Below are positions 1 to 11,900 of a stretch of 64,000 nt of DNA, piece after piece. Numbering within the stretch: position 1 is the first letter of the stretch; the number at the start of each line of letters is the position of its first letter. The notes under the pieces were generated by a model. That model was not told the origin of the DNA, ran no database searches, and saw nothing but the letters and a program-made list of their open reading frames with translations. Made by a program: the position numbers and the translations under genes. Source of the stretch: Platerodrilus igneus. Lineage: Eukaryota; Arthropoda; Insecta; Coleoptera; Lycidae. The DNA is taken from positions 620,001 through 684,000 of the forward strand of contig JARFIW010001484.1 of assembly GCA_036346225.1 (NCBI GenBank). Reading direction: 5' to 3'.

Positions 1-1045
1 CCCCTCCCACACTTTTTTTAAATTTTTTCTCTTGCAACTGTTAGAACTAATATAGCACTACATAGCACCGCCAGTCCCATTGTTAGAACTAAAAAAATGA
101 CGTAGATATAGCAGCTTAAAGTTTATGCCTTTTGGCGATTTTAACCCCCCACTCCACTACTTTTAATTTTTTTTTGCATCTGCTAGTACTAACATTGCTC
201 CGCATAGCACTACCAATCGTATAGCTAGCACCCAAAAATTGGCGTACATATAGCAGTTTAAAGTTTAATCTTTTCTCTTGCACCTGCTAGTACGTCAGCC
301 ACCCCCACACACTTTTTTGAAAATTTTTTTTTTTGCATCTGTTAGAACTAATATAGCACTACATAGCACCGCCAGTTCCATAGCTAGCACTCAAAAAATG
401 ACGTAGATATAGCAGCTTAAAGTTTATGCCTTTTGGCGATGTTAATCCCCCACTCCACTTTTTTTAATTTTTTTTCTTGCATCTGCTAGTACTAGCATAG
501 CACCGCATAGCACCACCATTCATATAGCTGGCACCCAAAAAATGGCGTAGATATAACAGTTTAAAGTTTAATCTTTTCTCTTGCACCTGCTAGTACGTCA
601 GCCATCACCACACACACCTTTTTGAAATTTTTTTTTTACAACTGTTAGAATTAATATAGCACTACATAGCACCGCCAGTCACATAACTAGCACTCCAAAA
701 ATGACGTAGATAGAGCAGCTTTAAGTTTATGCCCTTTGGCGATGTTAGCCCCCCTTCACTCTACTTTTTTTAATTTTCTTTTCTTGTACCTAGCGAGCAC
801 TCAAAAAATGACGTAGTTATAGCAGCTTGAAGTTTATGCCCTTTGGCGATGTTATCCCCACCACTCCACTTTTTTTATTTTTTTTTGTATCTGCTAGTAC
901 TAACATAGCACCGCATAGCACCACCTATCGTATAGCTGGCACCCAAAAAAAAGGCGTAGATATAACAGTTTAAAGTTTAATCTTCTCTCTTGCACCTGCT
1001 AGTACGTTAGCCCCCCCCCACACTTTTTGGAATTTTTTCTCTTGC
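1..1045. repeat. Satellite 1: about 150-bp monomers in 300-bp dimers
   Basis: The stretch is a tandem array with a recurring box reading roughly ATGACGTAGATATAGCAG near 99, 247, 399, 543, 700, 808 and 952, so monomers are about 144-157 bp with one short unit of about 108 bp. Two alternating types are visible: one has a tail reading TTTATGCC(T/C)TTTGGCGAT, the other TTTAATCTTTTCTCTTGCACC, giving a dimer near 300 bp. Poly-T and poly-C runs separate the units. No gene is seen. The array runs off the left edge and ends abruptly inside a unit at about 1045, where Polinton coding sequence begins. Confidence 0.85.
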
Positions 1046-1313
1046 AACAACTCGTTCCAGAGGAACCGTTCCATCTTTACTACGCGGACGTGTTAGCTAG
1101 AGACGAAGACAAAAATATTGACAAATCAATTTATGGAGTAAAGTATAATGCGGAAACCGACTCATGAAGTTTGTGGAAAAGTGTATTGGTAATTAACCCG
1201 GATACTAGCGATACAACATTAAATAATGTGGGGTTTATACAATCTGCTGATTTATAAAGACATCAGCCCCGAAGATAGTGATTTTAATTTGCATGAAGAT
1301 TTGCCGAATTACT

Positions 1314-2650
1314 GTAACGTATTTTTTTTATTGTTACACTTCGTTCTTTAAAATAATATAAAACAGCAATAAAATAAAATATATAATTTATAAATTTCCT
1401 TTCAGTAAAATTAATACATAAAATTAATAATAGCATATAGACTCCTTTACCTTTATGGTCTAAGATTCGTTACTAAGCTTCGTCGAGTTGTTAATTTGTT
1501 TACTTCTTTTTCAGCGTTCGAACGGGTAAGCTGCTCTGCAGGATAGTGAAATCAAGATGGTCGTGTCTAAACACGTGGCCTGTAACACAGTCCGAAAAAA
1601 GATGGATAATTGATTGAATCTTCGTGTCTGGAGGTTGAACCTAGCAGCTGTAGCGTGAGCATGTTTTTGTATAAGTTCCACCTAGAGCGGTTCAGTTGAT
1701 CCCTGCAGGCCTAAGGAGATGGAAGCTCCCCTTTCATCATTAATACAGTTGTTATAAAATTATTTAAATAAATTTTTTAACATTTTCCCTATAGTGCAAT
1801 ATCGGATATGATAAAATTTTATACAATATGGTATATGGTAATTTCATGTTATGCAGTTTCATATAATTCAACATCATAAATAAACAATATCGAATAAGCA
1901 AATCTTGGATCTAGAAAATTTGTTGGGAGTACTAAATTTAATATCATGTAAAATCAAGCAGAAGTTAGTTTTGTTAAATAATGGTTGTATTCAGAAGAGC
2001 TTTGGTAATTCCAGTAATAATTTTGTAAGTATTCACATGGTTTCTGTTTGTGCGTCGCAGATAATCGATGGTTATGGAAATTTCCGACAGCTGAGGTCAA
2101 AGTCCTATTTCTTTTGTTCAGTGCAGTACTACTACACGTGAGTGTTCCTTAGAATTTAATCACTTTGAATGTTAATTAAGTTGCAATAAGATAATAGTAA
2201 ATTGAAATTTTGTTACGTAAAAAGCGTTTAAGGAAAGAAAGAATTAAATAACAAATCTATTGTTTGTCAGAATGTTTGCACATGCACACAAAGTTTACAT
2301 TTAAAAAAGCTGTAAATGACATTTTATGTCAGATATAAAAAAACATAGATTCAGTTGTCTTATTTAGACCTAACATGTCATCTTACTTTAATTTAAAATA
2401 TATTTAAATATTTTGAGGTCATGCACTTTGATTTTTAGTCTACATGTGGAATTCGCGTAATAACTGTTAAGTAAAAGTAACTTTAGGTAAATCCATGCTA
2501 GTTTATCAGTACTTAGGTAATTAAATTTCATTGTGAAGGTCGAAGAAGTACTTCTATGGCTTGAAGAAAATATGTAATATAAATAATTAAGAAAACTCAA
2601 ATTCTTACATTTAAATTTTTTAGAAAGATCCATTCAGAGATCTTTATATT

Positions 2651-2695
<45 letters not shown>

Positions 2696-3456
2696 TTTAT
2701 TAGTATATTTCTGTTCCATAAAAATTATTAATTGAAAATATTATAGAAATACGAATTGAAAATATTATAGTAACATGAATCCAGAAATTTATTCAAATAG
2801 AATCTATTTTGTTTTTGCATGACTTTTTATTATTTAAAATTCAAGTAAAAATTACAAGTCATCCCTGATCAGAAATTGTGTGTAATGAAAACAAATTCCC
2901 TGGGTGTATATTTTAGAAACCTAAATTCTATTATTTTATTTTTGGCAAATATTTTTGAGGACACAAATGGTGTCCATGTTGCACCTTTGTTTGTTCACAG
3001 GTCAAGCCGAGACATCCGTATGACATCTGGTGTTTGAGGCTTTGGTAAGTGTGTTTAAAAGAGTGAAATTCAGGTTTTATGGCTATGTTAGTGGTGTTAA
3101 CATAAGATTTGCGCATTCCCCTAATACAAGCGCAGTTAAATTTTGGTGGTTATTGTATTGAAAAATACGGTGGCGCTCATTAAATATATTTTTGGTCTTT
3201 TGACAACCCATGACCCAAGCTCATGATCTACTCAGAGCTAACACTCGACTAGCCGTTTATATCTTAAGAGCTTTTCTTTCTCTCAAGCCATTTTCCATCC
3301 AACTTTACCTTGGGCTTGCATTAATAATAAGAAATTCTCGACCTTGTGATATCAGGTTAGGGTTTAGGAAATTTAAAGGTGTAAGTTATTAGCTGATAGT
3401 CACGAGGATAAATAAATTTAATAAAAAACAAGTTAAAGAAATAAATTTTTTATTAC
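1314..3456. mobile_element. 2.1-kb insertion in the Polinton remnant, possible solo LTR
   Basis: The complete copy reads straight through where this remnant is interrupted. ATTACT occurs on both sides (1308-1313 and 3457-3462), so the insertion made a 4-6 bp target duplication. With a 4-bp duplication (TTAC) the insert would begin TGTAACG and end ATTACA, the TG...CA ends of an LTR retrotransposon, hence a possible large solo LTR. With the 6-bp reading the ends are GTAA/TTAC. No ORF of convincing coding quality lies inside; it holds a (TA)n tract and A/T-rich DNA. The class assignment is inference. Confidence 0.6.
2656..2693. repeat. (TA)n microsatellite
   Basis: A near-pure TA dinucleotide run of about 19 units lies inside the 2.1 kb insertion. 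Confidence 0.95.
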
Positions 3457-3873
3457 ATTACTTGGAAATGTACAAATCAGCATCGATTTTGAGAAGAAAG
3501 TTTAACCCATTTGCGGCGCACGATTTAAGCGGGTTCCCAACAATTAACAAAAAGTTTAACAAATATGTGTAAAAATATTTCACCGAATTTCGGAGGAATC
3601 CCGAAAGAAAACAGCCAAAGAGAAGAAAACAGTCTAAGGGAGCGGGTTTAGGCTTTTCTAATCGGTTTTACAAAAGTTCGAATTCAAAGTCCGTGCAATA
3701 TATCTACTGGAATAAAGGTCATGAACTTGTGGATCGGCTGAGATTGTTGAATGCATCCAACAGAGCTGGAAATACAAGCGAGGAAAACATTAACGAGATG
3801 ATGTCCATAATAGAAGAGTAGAGAAAAGAATGTATAATACAGTAAGCTCAGTAAATAATTACACAGTTTTAAA

Positions 3874-4546
3874 ATGCCTATCGACCGCTTCGGACGTTCA
3901 GAGCGTAAAGATGCTGATTTTTTGCGTGATCCTCCAGGTCGAGAATTTGTGCTAACGGTGAATGGTGATGGATACAATATGCATCAAAGAAGGTTAGTGA
4001 ATTCGTCAGACCCGAAAGAAGATTATGATTGTGTTAATCAGAGAAGCACTATAGTATTCAAGTCTGGAGAAGAAACAATTATTTCGTAAAAGAAGGTTAG
4101 TTGATGTAGTGGATCCTAAAGACGATAGTGATTGTGTTAATAAGAAATCTGTAATCAAGCTCGTGAATCAAGCCTTTTCATACTGTCTAGAAAGTTCTGA
4201 TGATATACAGCGTAAAGATAAAGCTTTCAATGCAAAAAATCAGCGTATCATAATGCTCGCTCACCCGGTTGAACCATTTGATGCAGTTAATAAACAATAT
4301 GCAAATGAAAAATTGGATAAGCTTATATCTGACTTTAAAACGTTTATACAGTTTTTTATTAATTTGACTGCTGCTTCTGAGACAAACGAGAAGGAGCTCG
4401 GTCTCGAAGTATCATCGATTTACGAGGCGTCACCAGCAGCTATAAAAAACAAATACTACAAACCAAAGCTTCAGTTTATGTCAAAGGTGCAACTAGATAA
4501 AGATAGCTCTATTAATTTAGCAACAGTGTTTAGCAAAAATGAGTAA
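3874..4546 (+). pseudogene. Polinton fibre-like repeat protein, frameshifted copy
   Basis: This is homologous to 19704-20411. It starts with ATG (MPIDRFGR) and reads open to a stop at 4087-4089, then continues in another frame to 4546. The shift is caused by a 2-nt loss near 4080 relative to the complete copy. At the codon where the complete copy has a premature TAG, this copy retains CAG. It holds only two of the 35-codon DP-x-x-D-x-DCVN repeats (the complete copy has three) and keeps a 72-nt segment near 4399-4470 that the complete copy lacks. The integrase start codon overlaps its last codons at 4539. Confidence 0.75.
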
Positions 4547-5265
4547 AGAAATCATCGTTAAGGAACTATTTAAACCTGCAAGAAAAAATTTTCAGCGTCG
4601 TCATACAAATCTGAAACATGTGAAACGTGATGTTATCCAATCGGATTTGTGCGAAATGCAACCTTACGCTTGTGTGAACAATGGGTACAGATATATTCTA
4701 ATAGCGGCGGACTGTTTCACAAAATATGCTTTAGCAGAGCTTTTAAAAAATAAAACTGGATTAGAAGTTACAAATGCTATGAAAAAGATATTGGAGAAAA
4801 TGTTGCAAGAAGAAAATAACGCAAAGAAAATAACGCAAAAATCAATCTACAAACGGATTTTGGGAAAGAGCACTACAACCGCTGGTTTAAAAATCTTATG
4901 CAAAAATATATGGTGAACCATTATTCTACGTATTCCGCAATCAAAGCTAGTATGGTTGAGCGGTTGATCAGAACAATCAAAAACAAATTGTATATAAGAT
5001 TTTACTTGTTAAAGTACAACAAGCGAGAATAACCTATCTGGTACAAGATTTGGAAGGTCGGCCAATCCTAGGTGCTTTGTACGGCGATGAGATCCAGCTC
5101 ACAGCAGCACCTAATACCTACCTAGTGAAAAAAGTTTTACGGAAACGGATGCACGGACGTTAGTGTCGTGTTTGGGGGATGGTAAAAGTTGGATTAAGAA
5201 AAGAGACTTGCTTTAGTATCAACTAAAGTTCTAGGTAATTACCTAGTTGAAAAAATCATAAAAGG
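4539..5265 (+). pseudogene. Polinton integrase, decayed copy
   Basis: The start matches the complete copy (MSKEIIVKELFKPAR). A tandem 14-bp duplication near 4816-4840 shifts the frame. A long deletion near 5010 joins the catalytic-core end to the C-terminal part, removing about 240 bp present in the other copy. Further stops follow, including TAG inside the chromodomain-like tail near 5160. This copy keeps the codons between TACGTATT and GCTAG (about 4928-4950) that are deleted in the complete copy. It is non-functional. Confidence 0.8.
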
Positions 5266-5353
5266 AGTTGGCGGGGTGTAAAAACCCCTAGCTGGATATA
5301 TAGGAGAGTTTTGCTCTGAAGCCCAGTTCCATTAATGATTTGAAGCAGGAACC

Positions 5354-5830
5354 ATGTGTTTCATAATCGATTTACAAGGATATCAATACGAAACTAGTGA
5401 TTTCTATTGCAAAGAGATCGCCATTTTGGATGTAGCGAACAATGTAATATGGCATAAAATACTGAACATGGTGGTTGAATATAACACCCTAAGTGATGAT
5501 TTCAAAAAGCAAGTTCAGTGGTTAAATAAAAGAATCCATGGACTCTGCTGGGATGAACAGTCTACGAGTGGATATACAAATGTGGGTGATTTACTGAAAG
5601 AAGTCATACCTCCCGGGGCTATTGTCTGTGTTAAAGGAGAACAGAAGAAGCAGTTACTATCGAAATATTTATCAAACATTTTAAACATGGAAAGTGTATT
5701 CTCACTTAGTAGGCTCAAAGATTTAAGAAAATTCGGTGATAGGTACAATCACTGTTTAAACCATTGTTTGAATAATTTAAGTTGTTCCAAAGAGAATGTT
5801 TTACTATTACAGCCTTTTGTTATTGTATAA
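5354..5830 (+). CDS. Conserved Polinton small protein, 158 aa (remnant copy, ORF intact)
   Basis: An uninterrupted ATG-to-stop ORF whose product is about 80-85% identical to the 157-aa protein at 21434-21907. It opens with CFIIDLQGYQY, a hydrophobic strand ending in an Asp, and ends with a Cys/His-rich segment (HCLNHCLNNLSCSKENVLLL). The layout recalls small RNase H-fold or exonuclease-like proteins found beside insect Polinton genes, but I cannot see a full catalytic set and leave the function open. A TATATA box at 5297-5302 and a CCAGTT start-like element near 5323-5328 lie just upstream. It is the only gene of the remnant still open, which may be chance given its short length. An AATAAA lies about 20 bp after the stop. 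Confidence 0.65.
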   Translation: MCFIIDLQGYQYETSDFYCKEIAILDVANNVIWHKILNMVVEYNTLSDDFKKQVQWLNKRIHGLCWDEQSTSGYTNVGDLLKEVIPPGAIVCVKGEQKKQLLSKYLSNILNMESVFSLSRLKDLRKFGDRYNHCLNHCLNNLSCSKENVLLLQPFVIV

Positions 5831-6800
5831 ATGTATTTAATTTTTAATAAAATATTTGTGGGAATTGTTTATTTATTTATCTTAGCTAAAAGCCTATTTT
5901 TAAAATTTGAAAAAAATATATATGTAAAACAGTGCATTACTTTGAAAAAATTAATGTTTTAAAAATACAATCAGAAACAATAGCAAATTACACAATAATT
6001 GGTGTTTGCAAATAAATTCAGTTCTATTTTAATAAAAAAAATTCAGACTTACCTTAAATTTTCAATATAAAGAAAAATCACTGCACGAAACGATTTGTTT
6101 AAAACTTCGACGAATTTTACACAAAAGCGTGCGAAACTAATAGAATTTACTAATCAGACCGGGTTATATACAGTTTGAAATAATTACCCGTTAATTGAAC
6201 TGTATTACTAAATGAAGTTTGTATTTCCCTAAATACGTAGTCGAGGATGGTTACTAGAAAGTACCTTGTGTGAATCCCCAACAATTATACGTCAATTTCT
6301 AATGCACTGTATTCAAACATAATTAATAAAAAGTCCAAGAAAAGAAATTATATACAGCTTTCACTTGTAATTTGGGCAATCCATAATCGTCAAGGAATTA
6401 TTTCGGAAGCGAATTGTATTTTCCAAGTACCTATTTAGCATTGAGCATATAATTATTTGTGACGTACTTAGTAATTAAAAAATGTTAAACCAGAAATTGA
6501 TAACTGTTTAAAATTTTTAAAGTCATGGTTTTGAATATTCTAAAAAAACAGTACATCACCGTTTAAAAATGGTTTTAAATATTAAACACTTATGGCTCAT
6601 AAAAAACTCTTTTCAAAACTCCCGCGTTTTTGGTTTTTGAAGATGTTTGGTTAAAGCATATGTCTTACTTTATAGGGGTATAACTTTGCAGGGAGTGGTC
6701 CGATTTTAAATCCATTTGCGGATTCGGATTCTACGTAAAATTCTAGACTAATTTGATTAATTGCATGGCTAAAAAATTTATAAGAACGGTCAGAAAACGT
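5831..6800. other. Right subterminal non-coding region of the Polinton remnant
   Basis: No gene is seen. The segment is A/T-rich and aligns in patches with 21,908-23,300 of the complete element, for example the stretch around ACAGTGCATTACTTTG near 5931, which recurs near 22,000. Confidence 0.7.
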
Positions 6801-6804
6801 TGTT

Positions 6805-7204
6805 GGTAAAAAATCTTAAAATGAGAGTAGCTCCCTGGGGATGATGCAATCTAAAAAAATCCTAAAGATTCGCGTAGCTGAGAAAATTCTAATATTAATT
6901 GATACCAAACAAGATAGGTTTATCTCGAAAGATGCAATGGCTAGTCGAAGAAAACTATTTGGTTCAGAATGTTAGCAGTAAAAAATTTTAAAATGTGGGT
7001 AGCCCCCTGGGGGATAATGCTATCTAAAAAATTCCTAAAAATTCGGGTAGCTGAGAAAAATCTAATATTAATTGATACCAAACAAGGTACATTTATCTCG
7101 AAAGATGAAAATGGTTAGTCGAAGAAAACTATTTGGTCCAGATGTGTGAGGAAATGAGGATGCTGGAGGAAATGAGGGGCCAAAACAACCAAAAATACAC
7201 TACT
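6805..7204. repeat. Right terminal repeat of the remnant, with two 170-bp subrepeats
   Basis: Two tandem copies (from about 6808 and about 6980) of the block found once in each terminal repeat of the complete Polinton (8085-8340 and 23,510-23,700). They share GATGC(A/T)ATCTAAAAAA and TTTATCTCGAAAGATG. After them come GGTCCAGATG, two GGAAATGAGG boxes and the end TACACTACT at 7204. The duplication of the block is particular to this copy. Confidence 0.75.
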
Positions 7205-7967
7205 AGTTATTATTAACAAAATTCTTTAAAAAAAATTATTCTGTAAATATTTCTACCATTCCAGTATTCTAGTATCTGATTTATCGATGCAACATTTTAA
7301 ATTCTGTTTAGTTGGAGATGCTCTTAACAATAATACAGAGTAAAGCAGTGTAACACCAACTTTTTACTTAACCATTATAATGCCAATTAAAAATGCAGAG
7401 TTTGCACTTTTTAACTAGTGATAATTCCACAATTAAGTTAACATTAACATATTCCTTTATTTTTTAGAATGTTCAAACTTTCTTCACTAAGAATATTAGC
7501 ATGGCATTCATTCTTTGGATTCCCCTTTTTTGTTGCGGTACTCGGTGCGGGATACCATTTTTTGCTTACTTTACTACATTTTTCTTGTCCGCACGGAGTA
7601 CCGGAACCAATTGAATGGAGGGACTTCTACCACTTTGTTTCAAAGCGATTTTCCGACGTTATATCCACGCTTACCCATTGAATATACCATGCTACTTGCA
7701 GAGGTATTTTATTTTATTTTACACCGGTCGCTGCCTATTCATTTCTGGAATTTTCAAACAATTTTCTTTGCGCTTTGTACATTTGTTCATTTTTTTCGAT
7801 TCACATTATTTCACTTATAAAACTAACATTTCAACACCTAATTCCGCGGTCTCGTCCACGCTTGTCTATTCACGTGTCTCCCTACATGTTATTGTTTTCA
7901 GGATAACGTTTCCTATGCAACTGACTTCAAACGCAATTGGACTTTATTAATTTTTTTTTAATTATTC
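7205..7967. other. Spacer between the two Polinton copies
   Basis: No gene can be supported. Three overlapping short ORFs (about 7469-7950) in different frames show no recognisable domain and look like chance openings in a T-rich stretch. A TTTATTTTTTAG/A resembling a splice acceptor lies at about 7457-7469, so a host exon cannot be excluded. Confidence 0.5.
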
Positions 7968-7973
7968 TATTAC
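7968..7973. repeat. Left target-site duplication TATTAC
   Basis: TATTAC directly precedes the left end AGTAGTAC of the Polinton and recurs directly after the right end at 23863-23868. Six-bp duplications are the hallmark of Polinton/Maverick integration. Confidence 0.93.
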
Positions 7974-8490
7974 AGTAGTACATTTAGTGACGAATCAGAA
8001 CCACATTTCCACCAGCATCCACATTTCCACCCGCATCTGGACCAAATTTACATGTAAATCCCCATAAGGAGGAAATGAGGAGATTCATCTCCACATTTCC
8101 ACAAGCATCCACATTTCCACACACGAGATAAACCTATTTTTAAGATTTGTTTTACCGCTAACATTCTGGAGCAAATAGTTTTCTTCGACTAACAATTTTT
8201 CATCTTTCGAGATAAACCTATCTTGTTTGGTTTCAATTAATATTAGAATTTTCTCAGCTACCCGAATCTCTAGGAATTTTTTAGATAGCATCATCCCTAA
8301 GGGAGCTATCCTCATTTTAAGATTTTTCACCGGAAGCGATATCTGAGCGTTCTTATAAATTTTTTTAACCATGCGATACATCTTGTTTGTCTAAAATTTT
8401 ACGCAGAATTTGAATCTGCAAACAGATTTAAAATCGGTGCACGCCCTGCAAAGTTATACTTTAAAACTCTCAAACCTCTTTAAAATTTTT
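7974..8490. repeat. Left terminal inverted repeat
   Basis: The segment is the reverse complement of about 23,345-23,862 with few differences, fading at about 8480-8490. It contains GGAAATGTGGATGC-type minisatellite boxes (read on the minus strand) and the ATCTCGAAAGATG block shared with the remnant. A 98-aa ORF in it is mirrored in the other repeat and is a by-product of the inverted repeat. Confidence 0.9.
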
Positions 8491-8936
8491 CGCTCATCTA
8501 TATATTTAACTCGATTTTTAAAACCTTTTTCGCTACCCAAGACATATGCTTTAACCAATACAAAGAAATAAGCACACAAAATTTTAATAATTTATTTTAT
8601 CCAATTTACAGTTTAATAAACTTATAGAATGCGATTTTACAAAGTATAACATTATTTCCTGTGTGTAGCCGAATCCAAGTAGTTTAACCTGTAACAAAAA
8701 AGAGATTAATGTGTTGTTTAAAGAGACCTGTAATAAAAAGAGATTAATGTAAATAAGAGGAAACGTGTTTTCGGTCAATAAAACATATTGTTGTTAATCT
8801 AACAATTTGTTTTACCGTCCAGCGACACCACGTGGAGGTAAACACATGCCGCCGGGAGCGAAGGAAATTTTAAGGATGGGGATGGTAGGTATGTCTTATA
8901 ACTAACTTATATACTACTATATACATATCTAAATAC
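8491..8936. other. Left subterminal non-coding region
   Basis: No gene is seen between the terminal repeat and the 3' end of PolB. It holds a short direct repeat of GTAACAAAAAAGAGATTAATGT type near 8693 and 8731, and an A/T-rich trailer. Confidence 0.6.
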
Positions 8937-8978
8937 TTAACCTATATCTTTATGCCCCCATGCGTAGGTTGATATGCT

Positions 8979-11900
8979 TCAGGGGATGACGTAACGCTTA
9001 TCATCTGCGCCCGATAAACTGATTTTATTAATAAGCTGTGTATAAAGTTGGTGTTTCTTACTCCGGATTGATACCATCGTATGCATGAGGGCATCTCTAT
9101 TATTAATAATAACATCCCTAAAACTATCTACACTAATCCCCGCCACCACACTACGACTAACACCCTTAATTTTTTTAACAATGTCTTTCTCACTAATAAT
9201 GCAGTAGGACTTAGCCCTACTACCTACAAATTCCAACACCAAATCGCCACAAAACTCGTCTTTAAATTTCCCCACAACTTTTTTGTTCACACGCGGTATA
9301 CTGTACTTATTGTTTGGAGGGTAATCACTTGTATCGAAATGCTCAATGTTTGCACTAATGTCACTATACAAGTCTTCAGTTTGCACACTATACACTAAGG
9401 AGTCTGTATCCGTATAAAGCAGAGACAATCTGGGACCATACAGAGGAACCATGGTACTGTAGTGAAAGTCATACATTAGCGTTTTGGATAGATCTAAAAT
9501 TGACAATCCTGCATAAATCGGCTTGTCGTACTTCACTTTTACACGATTCATCTGTATAATCGCCAGATTTTCCCCCAACACTAAGCAACTGTTAAAGTTA
9601 GGTCGAGCAATTAGCTTGTTCGCGCACAACCATTTACCAGAAGCATCCCACCGGGTCACGATTTTCACATCTACACGTTTGTCCACGTTCTCCATAGTCT
9701 TCCCGAACACCGCATTATTCATTAATTTATAAAAGTCTTTTTCAAATGCGTTTTTCGCCGACATCCTCAACCCGGTGTTAAGGTCGATATACGCCTTCAA
9801 CCATGGAGACTGAGTAAACTCTAAAACCCGGTGGATTGCTTTTAGTTTTAGACCGTATCGCATACACTGTTGCAAATTCCGATAATGAATAATATAGTTT
9901 TTCTTTTCCGACAGAGTTACTAACAATTTAGGTGTCTTTGATTTGGGTGATGGAGGTACCATGTTTTCAGGACAGAAGGGTAGATCGTTGTGGTAATGGT
10001 GTAGATGTTCGGGATACTCCAGATCTACTTCTAGAATATAACCTTTCTCATTGGTTTCAGGTATATTCAAAATTAGTTCTTTCAGGAGAGCAATCTTTTT
10101 AGCATCCATCCATCTAAAATCACCAATGGGCAGGTGCTGTCTCATTGCCCACCCATAAAGATTATTAGCATCCAGATATGCTAGGTACTTGAATGGCTCG
10201 TCAGGGTTGTAATCCTCCATATACTTATTATTCGCTCTAGCATATCGTTGACTGCATTGAGTCAAGCCTCCCCTGATTCCAGCCTTAATAAAATTATGCA
10301 TGCTAATGTCCATCAACAGCTCCAGTTTTACACCAGTATGCTTAAGCATCGCATCCCAACTCAAACTTGGAGCTGTCAGGTACTGGCACGGATCCAGATC
10401 ATACGTCTGCTTGCATACAGAGCGGAAGTTTTCAAAAATATCTGCAAGTAGTAGCACATCAGTTTTCAGGTATAAATCGCTATACTCCCCAAGCGTGCAA
10501 ATGCCAAACGTATTCCACACCTTCTGTGCGTACTCGTAGTCCGCATCGCTGATATCCGTAGATGTTAAATTATTAAAAAAGGCTTCTTTCGGTGGTAATG
10601 ATGTCTCGTTCAGTACTACAGCATCGGTGATATAGTTGTATGGAAAAACACCTTTCCGCGTCAACAACCCAAACTCTTGCTCATCGGGGTAGTATTTGCG
10701 AGTCTCCACAAACTGAGTAGTATCAAGATTCTGACTCAACTTGTCCAACGATGAAGCCATGAATCTTAACGAATCTATAAACCTGAGCTGCACCGCTGTA
10801 TTGTCAGATTCTTCAGGTTCGCCATCACACTCCTCTGGTTGTTCACCATATAACCTCACACTTTTAGTGAATGATACGAAGCGCTCCTTATTATTAGGGA
10901 TTACAGTGACCCTCTCTTTATCATACCCCAACTCCTTCACAATAAAATGGCTATCGTACCCACTTAAATTGTGAAATACAACAGGGATGAAATGGGGTAC
11001 CCTGTAATTAATGTTGCATGCGTTATGAGCCGCAAAGCGGAATTTCCCCGTAAGATGACAGTGATCCCTCACTCGATCATCTCCTAATGGTTTCTTGCAT
11101 ATACCACAATCATCAACCATGTGGAATAACAATTCGTCTAACGGTTCAAGCGGTGCCATCGGAACGTTGGTTTTCAGAATTGTTCCTAACCCTCGAGCCT
11201 CCGCTTTCATTTTCTCCATAAACACCTTTGCAGCATCGGGTCTTCTGTATATTTTAAATTTTGAAAGATTATCATCGTATGAACATTTGATGTAGTATGC
11301 AAAACTATAAGGTGTGTGCTCCTGCACATTATTGGTGAATGAAGAAGATGTATCTGGAGTAGCAGTACTAATAGGTTTTAGCACCGACTCGAAATCAGCG
11401 TATATCACAAACGGTACGGTCATTTGTTTGTGAATATTGACAAATTCCAGCACACATTTAGCTGCAGTCGGCATTGTAGTCACAATATGGTTGCATTCGT
11501 GCTCTGTATGTCGGTGTAACTCCTCCTCCGAACGAAAGTATATCAAGCATCCATCGCACAAGTATTTATATCCATAGCGGGACAACTGTGTTCTAACCAA
11601 GCCGTTTAAATTGCTGATCAAACAAAAATGATTTGTATCTCCTTCCTGGATGTACAAAAGATTGACATGTCGATCCCTCTTGCGTGCTGTAAAGTGAAGC
11701 GGTCCCACAATCGACTTGCCTTCTATACCAAAAACATTAATGCTTATAGCATTCTGCTCCTCAAACTTGGCTATGTCCTTTATGGGCATCGGGAACTGCA
11801 CTCCTGTTACGTCGAGTACAGTCGAGTAGTGCGGATAACTAGACACTCTGTGTGGGTTGAAATCAGCAGGAAGCAATGCCGCCACAACACACCAGGCAAA

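Larger units (their letters stand above)
1046..3845 (+). pseudogene. Broken copy of the Polinton conserved 306-aa protein
   Basis: Bases 1046-1313 and 3463-3845 match 19,016-19,290 and 19,290-19,677 of the complete element. The N-terminal third is missing, cut off by satellite 1. Breaks visible against the complete copy are a TGG-to-TGA nonsense change near 1165, a deletion of about 18 bp near 1215-1230 that removes the conserved PGTRG stretch, the 2.1 kb insertion, a CAA-to-TAA change near 3570, and a TTG-to-TAG change near 3818. The C-terminal part still shows the HELVDRLRLLNASN block that is diagnostic of this family. It is clearly non-functional. Confidence 0.85.
1046..7204 (+). mobile_element. 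Decayed Polinton/Maverick element, right half only
   Basis: Its sequence is collinear with the right part (about 19,010-23,862) of the complete Polinton at 7974-23862, at roughly 85-93% identity by eye, in the same order: conserved 306-aa protein, fibre-like protein, integrase, 157/158-aa protein, subterminal non-coding DNA and terminal repeat. The left half (polymerase, capsid genes, ATPase, left terminal repeat) is absent and replaced by satellite 1 at 1046. The right end reads TACACTACT at 7204, whose reverse complement starts AGTAGT like the ends of the complete copy. The next 6 bases (AGTTAT, 7205-7210) would be the target duplication, but the partner is lost. It is interrupted by a 2.1 kb insertion. 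Confidence 0.9.

Noticed and set aside
2388..3392. Small ORFs inside the 2.1 kb insertion
   Set aside because: Both-strand, low-complexity openings without family features.
7469..7950. Hydrophobic ORFs in the spacer between Polintons
   Set aside because: Three overlapping frames in a T-rich stretch, none with family features; hydrophobicity follows from base composition.
8085..8381. 98-aa ORF in the left terminal repeat, mirrored at 23542-23751
   Set aside because: It is present only because the terminal repeats are inverted copies; it has no domain or promoter and the remnant's version is disrupted.
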